From: Woeseiaceae bacterium
Lineage (GTDB): Bacteria > Pseudomonadota > Gammaproteobacteria > Steroidobacterales > Woeseiaceae
DNA length: 64,000 bases
Direction: 5' to 3'
NCBI GenBank assembly: GCA_030065915.1
Contig: JASJCQ010000006.1
Coordinates: forward strand, 1 to 64,000
The notes beneath the pieces are model-generated. The model was not told the DNA's origin. It was given only the letters and a program-made list of their open reading frames with translations, and did not search any database. Position numbers and translations under genes: made by a program. The first letter of the stretch is position 1. Every line of letters starts with the position of its first letter. Of this stretch, positions 58,192 through 64,000 are shown piece by piece.

Positions 58192-61100
58192 ATGCAACAG
58201 TCCGCGCGCACCAAGTCGATTAACGCGTATCGTATCGCGGCGGTGGCATTGTTGCTGTTCGCCGGGATCTCGCAGGCCAGCGACTCGCGAAGCATGCGCT
58301 TCTCACACATCAAACATGAAGATGGCCTGTCGCAGAGCTTCGTCTATGCAATGGTGCAGGACCGCGACGGTTTCATGTGGCTCGGCACACAGGAAGGGCT
58401 GAACCGATTTGATGGCCGCAACTTCCGTATCTACGCGGAGAACTCGGACGATCCTGAGGCGCTGGTCGATGACGGCATTCGAACACTGTTTATCGACAGT
58501 GCCGGCCTGCTCTGGATTGGCACGGACGCCGGAGGCCTCTCGGCATTCGATCCGGTCACTGAGACTTTTACAACCCACTTGCACGACCCGGCGGATCGAA
58601 CCAGCATCGCTGACGACCTGGTGCGTGTCGTCATGGAAGACAGTGCTGGCAAACTCTGGGTGGGTACAGACGGCTCAGGCCTCGACCGCTTCGATCCGAA
58701 TACCGGGGTCTTCGAGCATTTTCCGCACGACCCGCTGGACCCCGGCAGCCTGGCCGGTGGCCATGTCTGGGACATCGTTCAGCGGGACGATGGCACGCTA
58801 TGGGTTGCGACGAGCGAAGGCTTGAGCCGGTTCAATCCGACCGAGGGGACCTTTACCAACTTCAGGCATGACCAGGACGATCCTGCGAGCCTCAGCGACA
58901 GCCGCCTGCGCGCGCTGATTGAAGACAGCCGAGGGGACCTGTGGATCGGCACGCTGACCGGCGGACTGAACCGCTTCGATGACGACACATCCACCTTCCA
59001 ACGCTTCGAACACAATGCCGAAGACCCCGCAACGCTCAGCTCGAACCAGGTCAACGCGATATTCGAAGACGATGACCGCGTACTCTGGGTTGGGACCGAC
59101 CGGGGACTCAATGCCTGGAACCCCGATTCGAGCAGTTTCTCGAACTACCGCGAGGATCCGGCCGATCCGGACAGTATTGCGAACGACAACGTACTGTCGA
59201 TCTTCCAGGATCGCGGTGGCGTCTTGTGGGTCGGAACCTACGAGGGCCTGTCGCTGTGGAATCCGACGACACGCACAATGCTGCACTTTCGGCAGGATGC
59301 AGATGATGGTTCTTCCCTGTCGTCCGACGTCGTCACGTCTTTCACGGAAGACGCGACCGGCCGGGTCTGGGTTGGCACATTCGGCGGCGGCATCAATGTT
59401 CTCGACAGAAGACTCGGCAAGTTCACACAGATCGTTCACGACCCGGACGACAGCGGCAGCATCTCGTCAGACCGCGTCATGGCGCTTCTTACCGACAGCA
59501 CCGGAACCATCTGGGCTGGCACTCGCAACGCCGGGCTGAACCGAATCGATGCCGACGGCGTGACTCGCTATGTCCATGACAGTGGCGACCCGACCAGTCT
59601 GTGTGCGGACGGTGTCACCTACCTCATCGAAGACAGCAGCAAGGCCGGATTATGGGTCGCAACCTTCGGCGGCGGGCTTTGCTACTTCGACCGATCAGCC
59701 GGGGTATTTACCGCCTTTCGCCATGACCCGGAGAATCCGTCGTCAATCAGCAGCGATCGAATTCTGCATATTTTCGAAGACTCATCGCAGACGCTGTGGG
59801 TTGGTACTTTCGGCGGCAGCCTGAACCGGCTCGATCGCGATAGCGGCAGCTTCGCGCGAATCGAGGCCGAGCCAAGGCGCAACGACGGGCTCAGCGGCAA
59901 CGAGATCTACCTGATCACCGAGGACGCCAATGGCGACCTGTGGATCGCCGCCAAAGGCGGCGGCCTGAATCGCTGGTCAAAGCAGGATCGTGACCGGGGC
60001 AACGTCAGCTTCGAGCGATTCTCCGAGATTGACGGGCTGCCGAACGCGACGATCTACAGTGGCATCTGGGACCAAAAGGGCAACCTGTGGATGAGCACGG
60101 GACGCGGGCTTTCTTGCCTCAACCTGGTAACGCGGGAATTCAGGAATTTCAGCACCGAGGACGGGCTGCAAGGCAATGAGTTCAACTTCGCCGCCGGATT
60201 CGCCGGTTCGGATGGATCGTTGTTCTTCGGCGGCCTGAAAGGATTCAATGCCTTCGACCCGGCTGCACTGACCGCCAAGGGGCGCGCGCCGCAGGTCGCA
60301 ATTACGAATCTCTTGAGCCTGAACGAACCGGTGGACCTGACGCAGTCGCGTCTGGATGGCGACGCCGTAGCGCTGCGGCACGACGAATACCTGGTCAGCT
60401 TCGAGTTCGCAGCGCTGGACTTCGCCGCGCCGCTACGGCATCGCTTCATGTACAGGCTGGACGGTCTCGACCTGGACTGGATAGATTCCGGCGACCGCCG
60501 CCAGGCGACCTACACGAACCTGCCGGCCGGCGACTACACGTTCCGCGTCAGGGCCGGGAACGGCGACGGCACCTGGTCGGTCGATGAAGCGACATTGCGT
60601 CTCTATGTCCAGCCTGCACCGTGGGCCAGCTGGTGGGCCTACCTGCTGTATGCGATCGCAGGCGCACTGCTGGTGCTGACAATGATCCGTTCGTTTCGGC
60701 AACGCGCGATGCAGGCCGCAACGCTTCGCTATGCCACCGAACTCGAGCAGGTGGAAACGCGACTGAATACGGCACAGCGAATTGCGGCGATTGGTAACTG
60801 GGAATGGGAACTCGACACCGGGGAATGCTGGTGGTCGGACGAGCTATACCGCATTCTCGGACTCGACGCGCGGGACATCGACCCATCGATGGACTACTTC
60901 ATGGGCCGCGTGCATCCGGACGACCGGGAGGCTGCCCGCAGCACCGTTGAGCGATCGATTGAGGCAAAGGACTCTTTTTCCATGGTGCTTCGGATCGTCC
61001 GGCCCGACCGCACGGAGCGAATCGTGCGCTGCCGAGCCGAGTCTGTCGAAGACCAGAATGGTCGAGGCAAGACGATGTCGGGGACCATGCACGACATCAC

Positions 61101-62655
61101 CGAGCGCCAACAGGCCGAAGACGAGATCGTCCGGTTCGCAGATTTCCAGAAGCTGCTCGCAGAATTATCGTCGAGTCTCATCCAGGGAACGCCTGAGCAG
61201 ATCGAGCAGCAGGTCAGGAAAGGCCTGCGAATCACCGGGGTACACTACGGCATCGACTCCGTCAGCACCTGGTGGGTCAGCGACGATCGGACTCGAGCCA
61301 ACCTCGAATTTCGATGGTCGGTCGGCGGCGATGAAAACCTTGCCGAAAGCTACTCGCTCGAGAAGCTGGGCTGGGTCAATGAAACGCTTTCGGCAACCAA
61401 ACCGATAGTCCTCGATGACGTCCAGTCACTGGTGGACTCCGGGTGTGGTGGAGCAGCGTTGATTCGAGAAACGAAAGCACGGTCTATCGTTTCGCTTCCC
61501 ATAGTCTTGAACGACGTCACCGTCGGCGCGATTTCGTTTATCTGCTTCCGGAAGAAAAAGAGCTGGTCGCCGAAGACGGTAGAGGAACTGACGCTGATCT
61601 CGGAAGCCATCGGAGGTGCTCTGGCTCGGCTGCGAGGCGTTGTCGAGATCCAGCGACTCAAGGAGAAGCTCCAGGAAGAAAACTACTACCTGCGCAGCGA
61701 GGTGATGCTGTCGCACAAGTTTAGTGACATCGTCGGGGAAGACGAGGGTCTCAAGCACTGCCTGCAGATGGTCGAGAAAGTCGCGCCGACGGATGCCGCC
61801 GTTCTCATCCTCGGCGAATCGGGAACGGGCAAGGAGCTCATCGCCCGTTCGATTCACGAGCTGAGCTCACGCAGGGAGCGCCCGATGATCAGCGTTAACT
61901 GCCCCGCTCTGCCGTCGACGCTCATCGAAAGTGAGCTGTTCGGTCACGAAAAAGGCGCCTTTACCGGAGCGACTTCCAAGCGCCCGGGCCGGTTTGAACT
62001 CGCGGAGGGCGGCACGCTGTTCCTCGATGAGATCGGCGAGTTGTCCCTGGACCTCCAGGCAAAACTACTGCGCGTACTGCAGACGGGAGAATATGAGCGG
62101 CTCGGCGGCACAGAAACCCGGGTTGCCAACGTGAGACTCATTGCGGCGACTAACCGCGATCTCAGGTCGGCTACAGCGTCCGGCGAGTTCCGGGAAGACC
62201 TGTTTTACCGAATTAACAGTTTCCCGATCGAGCTGCCACCATTGCGTGACCGAAGCGGCGACATACCGCTGCTCGCCGAGCACTTTGTTCGAAAACACGC
62301 GGGCCGGCTCAACAAGACCATAACGGCGATATCCGCGAGCATGATCAGCGAACTGAACAGCTACGAATGGCCCGGCAACATTCGTGAACTGGAGAGTGTC
62401 ATTGTGCGCGCATTGATTTCGGCCGGCGATAATTCGGTCCTGCGCCTGCCTGAGCCTCTGCGTACCGATGACTCACAGACGGGCAACGGCAATGGCTCAT
62501 CGAGCCTCGACTACGAAGAACGATCTCACATCGTTGCCGTGCTCGAGAGCGCCGGCTGGAAGATCTCGGGTCCGCAAGGCGCTGCCGAGAAACTGGGACT
62601 TGCGCCCAGTACGCTGCGCTCACGAATGAAAAAGCTCGGCATAGAGCGCAGCTGA
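58192..62655 (+). CDS. Transmembrane one-component sigma-54 activator with double beta-propeller sensor (HTCS-type sensor, NtrC-type output)
   Basis: The protein has 1487 residues. A hydrophobic signal/anchor lies at about 13-28. About 14 two-component-regulator propeller repeats follow (residues about 35-715), each with a core such as LWVGT..GLNRFD, matching two seven-bladed propellers. A Y_Y_Y domain is at about 735-805 (AGDYTFRVRAGNGDGTWS), with a transmembrane helix at about 815-832. PAS is at about 862-980 (RIAAIGNWEWELDTGECWWS) and GAF at about 990-1150. The sigma-54 AAA+ domain shows GESGTGKE near 1208, GAFTGA near 1255, LFLDEIGELS and FREDLFYRINSF. A Fis-type HTH is at the end. No histidine kinase, receiver or AraC domain is present. 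It probably senses a periplasmic oligomer and activates sigma-54 promoters directly from the membrane. Confidence 0.9.
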   Translation: MQQSARTKSINAYRIAAVALLLFAGISQASDSRSMRFSHIKHEDGLSQSFVYAMVQDRDGFMWLGTQEGLNRFDGRNFRIYAENSDDPEALVDDGIRTLFIDSAGLLWIGTDAGGLSAFDPVTETFTTHLHDPADRTSIADDLVRVVMEDSAGKLWVGTDGSGLDRFDPNTGVFEHFPHDPLDPGSLAGGHVWDIVQRDDGTLWVATSEGLSRFNPTEGTFTNFRHDQDDPASLSDSRLRALIEDSRGDLWIGTLTGGLNRFDDDTSTFQRFEHNAEDPATLSSNQVNAIFEDDDRVLWVGTDRGLNAWNPDSSSFSNYREDPADPDSIANDNVLSIFQDRGGVLWVGTYEGLSLWNPTTRTMLHFRQDADDGSSLSSDVVTSFTEDATGRVWVGTFGGGINVLDRRLGKFTQIVHDPDDSGSISSDRVMALLTDSTGTIWAGTRNAGLNRIDADGVTRYVHDSGDPTSLCADGVTYLIEDSSKAGLWVATFGGGLCYFDRSAGVFTAFRHDPENPSSISSDRILHIFEDSSQTLWVGTFGGSLNRLDRDSGSFARIEAEPRRNDGLSGNEIYLITEDANGDLWIAAKGGGLNRWSKQDRDRGNVSFERFSEIDGLPNATIYSGIWDQKGNLWMSTGRGLSCLNLVTREFRNFSTEDGLQGNEFNFAAGFAGSDGSLFFGGLKGFNAFDPAALTAKGRAPQVAITNLLSLNEPVDLTQSRLDGDAVALRHDEYLVSFEFAALDFAAPLRHRFMYRLDGLDLDWIDSGDRRQATYTNLPAGDYTFRVRAGNGDGTWSVDEATLRLYVQPAPWASWWAYLLYAIAGALLVLTMIRSFRQRAMQAATLRYATELEQVETRLNTAQRIAAIGNWEWELDTGECWWSDELYRILGLDARDIDPSMDYFMGRVHPDDREAARSTVERSIEAKDSFSMVLRIVRPDRTERIVRCRAESVEDQNGRGKTMSGTMHDITERQQAEDEIVRFADFQKLLAELSSSLIQGTPEQIEQQVRKGLRITGVHYGIDSVSTWWVSDDRTRANLEFRWSVGGDENLAESYSLEKLGWVNETLSATKPIVLDDVQSLVDSGCGGAALIRETKARSIVSLPIVLNDVTVGAISFICFRKKKSWSPKTVEELTLISEAIGGALARLRGVVEIQRLKEKLQEENYYLRSEVMLSHKFSDIVGEDEGLKHCLQMVEKVAPTDAAVLILGESGTGKELIARSIHELSSRRERPMISVNCPALPSTLIESELFGHEKGAFTGATSKRPGRFELAEGGTLFLDEIGELSLDLQAKLLRVLQTGEYERLGGTETRVANVRLIAATNRDLRSATASGEFREDLFYRINSFPIELPPLRDRSGDIPLLAEHFVRKHAGRLNKTITAISASMISELNSYEWPGNIRELESVIVRALISAGDNSVLRLPEPLRTDDSQTGNGNGSSSLDYEERSHIVAVLESAGWKISGPQGAAEKLGLAPSTLRSRMKKLGIERS

Positions 62656-62798
62656 CCAATTGTCCGGCGCCACGCCGATGCGACTCAGGAAGTAAATCGC
62701 CGCTCTGTCGTTACGCGGCCGTGTCGTGACTGTCGATCTTTTCGAACCGCAGGGCAAGCACTAGAATCGTGGACTTATCCTTCACGGAGCCACGGACC

Positions 62799-64000
62799 AT
62801 GCCCAGCCAGAAAGTCGAATTCCCTAACGCATCCGGGCATCTGTTGTCCGGCATCATGGACCACCTGGGACGTCCGCCGGTCGCCTATGCGCTGTTTGCG
62901 CACTGCTTCACCTGCTCCAAGAATCTCAAGGCCGCGAGCAACATCAGCGCTGCATTGAATGCGTCCGGTATCGCGGTGTTACGGTTCGACTTTACCGGCC
63001 TCGGACAGAGTGAGGGCGACTTCTCTGACACCAATTTTTCGTCCAACGTTGACGATCTGCTCACGGCGTCCGCCTTCCTGGAAGAGCGCTTTGAGGCTCC
63101 CGCGATTCTTGTCGGGCACTCACTGGGAGGAACGGCCGTCCTGCAGGCAGCGCGGCGTATTGAATCCGCCGTCGCCGTTGCAACTATCGGCTCGCCATCC
63201 GAAGCCGTTCACGTCGCGCACTTGCTGGAAGGATCGAGAGACGAGCTTCGGGAGCGGGGTGAAGCCACGGTCAACCTCGGCGGCCGACCGTTCCGAATGA
63301 AGCAGCAGTTCGTCGATGACCTCGAGAGCCATGCAATCGAACCGGCATTAGGGTCGCTGCGCAAGGCGTTGCTGATCATGCACGCCCCACTGGATACCGT
63401 TGTCGAGGTCGACAACGCGTCGGCGCTGTTCGTTGCCGCGAAGCATCCCAAGAGCTTCGTCAGCCTCGATGACGCCGATCACTTGTTGAGTCGGGAAGAG
63501 GACTCACTGTATGCCGGCAAGGTACTTGCCGCCTGGGCGAGTCGCTACCTGCCGGAAAGAGACGACGTCTCTGCGGCGGACGACAGCCAGGTAGCTGCAA
63601 CGACACGCTCCGGAGGATTCCGAACCGACATCACCTTACCCAACGCACAGCTCATCGCCGACGAACCTGCGTCGGTGGGCGGTACCGGCCTCGGCCCTAC
63701 GCCTTACGACCTGCTGTCTGCCGCGCTGGCGAGCTGCACGACGATGACACTGCAGATGTACGCGAGGCACAAGAAGCTGGACCTCCGGGCGGCGACGGTC
63801 ATGATCGAACACGACAAGATTCACGCGAAAGACTGCATGGACTGCGAGAGGTCCGACGGGAAGATCGATGAATTTCGACGGACAATCACTCTCGAAGGCG
63901 ACCTGACCGAGGAACAAAGACAGAGGATGCTTGAAATCGCCGACCGTTGCCCGGTGCATAGAACGCTACACAGCGAGGTCAAGGTGCGATCGTCACTCGC
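62799..64000 (+). CDS. Bifunctional alpha/beta hydrolase-OsmC family protein, C-terminus cut
   Basis: About 400 residues are visible and no stop is reached before the window end. The first half is an alpha/beta hydrolase: FAHCFTCSKNLKAA, RFDFTGLGQSEG, the nucleophile elbow ILVGHSLGGTAV, an Asp in HAPLDTVV and a His in DDADHLL. The second half is OsmC-like: GPTPYDLLSAALASCTTMTLQMYARHKKL, the ASC Cys, and RCPVHRTL with the second Cys. This gives the peroxide-reducing thiol pair. Fusions of the two folds are known as a family of about 405-410 residues, so only a few residues are missing. It would detoxify organic hydroperoxides, with an unknown hydrolase partner reaction. The start ATG at 62799 has an upstream GGAG. 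Confidence 0.92.
   Translation, partial: MPSQKVEFPNASGHLLSGIMDHLGRPPVAYALFAHCFTCSKNLKAASNISAALNASGIAVLRFDFTGLGQSEGDFSDTNFSSNVDDLLTASAFLEERFEAPAILVGHSLGGTAVLQAARRIESAVAVATIGSPSEAVHVAHLLEGSRDELRERGEATVNLGGRPFRMKQQFVDDLESHAIEPALGSLRKALLIMHAPLDTVVEVDNASALFVAAKHPKSFVSLDDADHLLSREEDSLYAGKVLAAWASRYLPERDDVSAADDSQVAATTRSGGFRTDITLPNAQLIADEPASVGGTGLGPTPYDLLSAALASCTTMTLQMYARHKKLDLRAATVMIEHDKIHAKDCMDCERSDGKIDEFRRTITLEGDLTEEQRQRMLEIADRCPVHRTLHSEVKVRSSL

Noticed and set aside
58192-62655. Interpretation of the 1487-residue protein as a normal HTCS histidine kinase
   Set aside because: No HisKA, HATPase, receiver or AraC motif is present after the transmembrane helix; the AAA+ motifs are unmistakable.
1-64000. 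tRNA, rRNA, CRISPR array, prophage, integrase or transposase
   Set aside because: Read through the window for cloverleaf-like clusters, regular repeats and recombinase motifs; none was convincing. A tRNAscan or CRISPR search was not run.

Overview
The window looks like a chromosomal segment of a heterotrophic, probably marine or sediment-dwelling gammaproteobacterium. It is GC-rich by eye. It carries GreB, DjlA and YghU homologues, a GtrA/GtrB-type module, several TonB-dependent receptors and many secreted peptidases and glycosidases. I saw no phage genes, transposases, integrases, CRISPR arrays, rRNAs or tRNAs. The exact lineage is inference; Woeseia- or Steroidobacter-like groups fit the gene style but no marker gene settles it.

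Layout. 1-5.7 kb, minus strand: a translationally coupled catabolic operon (MFS transporter, Rieske oxygenase with betaine-demethylase-type active site, two paralogous FAD oxidoreductases, start of a GcvT-like gene cut by the window edge). 5.8-8.1 kb, minus: nucleotide-sugar-epimerase-like protein, fasciclin protein and a small SDR. 8.25-16.6 kb, plus: sugar utilisation (a perfect LacI-type operator, GPH symporter, GH43 enzyme, a small membrane protein with no clear start, class I fructose-bisphosphate aldolase, an Oar-like TonB receptor). 16.7-21.9 kb: two STT3-like polytopic membrane proteins flanking a polyprenyl-phosphate-type GT2 and a GtrA protein. 22.1-24.5 kb: a GGDEF-EAL protein. 24.7-27.8 kb: a TonB receptor with a GH17 beta-1,3-glucanase-like lipoprotein. 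27.8-31.0 kb: an unknown protein divergent from a Ser/Thr kinase-HDOD fusion. 31.0-34.6 kb: lipocalin, DUF6134/DUF2878 pair, HI0933-type flavoprotein, small PLDc_N protein. 34.7-36 kb: MarR regulator with tandem operators, coupled to a hydrolase. 36.1-38.8 kb: PhnD-like lipoprotein plus hybrid histidine kinase. 38.9-43.8 kb: Tat-exported BBE-type flavoprotein, S9 peptidase lipoprotein, PLP lyase. 43.8-45.1 kb: HTH regulator and CPBP membrane protease sharing two identical-architecture operators. 45.2-55.8 kb: beta-lactamase-like hydrolase, APC permease, DUF4920, AbgT transporter with exported M17 aminopeptidase, SOUL protein, DjlA, YghU, GreB. 56.2-62.7 kb: an exported subtilase ending in eight GLLWND-type repeats, followed by a 1487-residue sensor that joins a Bacteroidetes HTCS-type double propeller to a PAS-GAF-sigma54 AAA+-HTH output. 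62.8-64 kb: alpha/beta hydrolase-OsmC fusion, cut by the window end.

The two most unusual items are the STT3-like pair with a degenerate WWDYG region inside a GtrA/GtrB operon, and the one-component transmembrane sigma-54 activator with a two-propeller periplasmic sensor next to the repeat-bearing subtilase. All calls rest on reading the sequence and on knowledge of protein families; no search or alignment was run.
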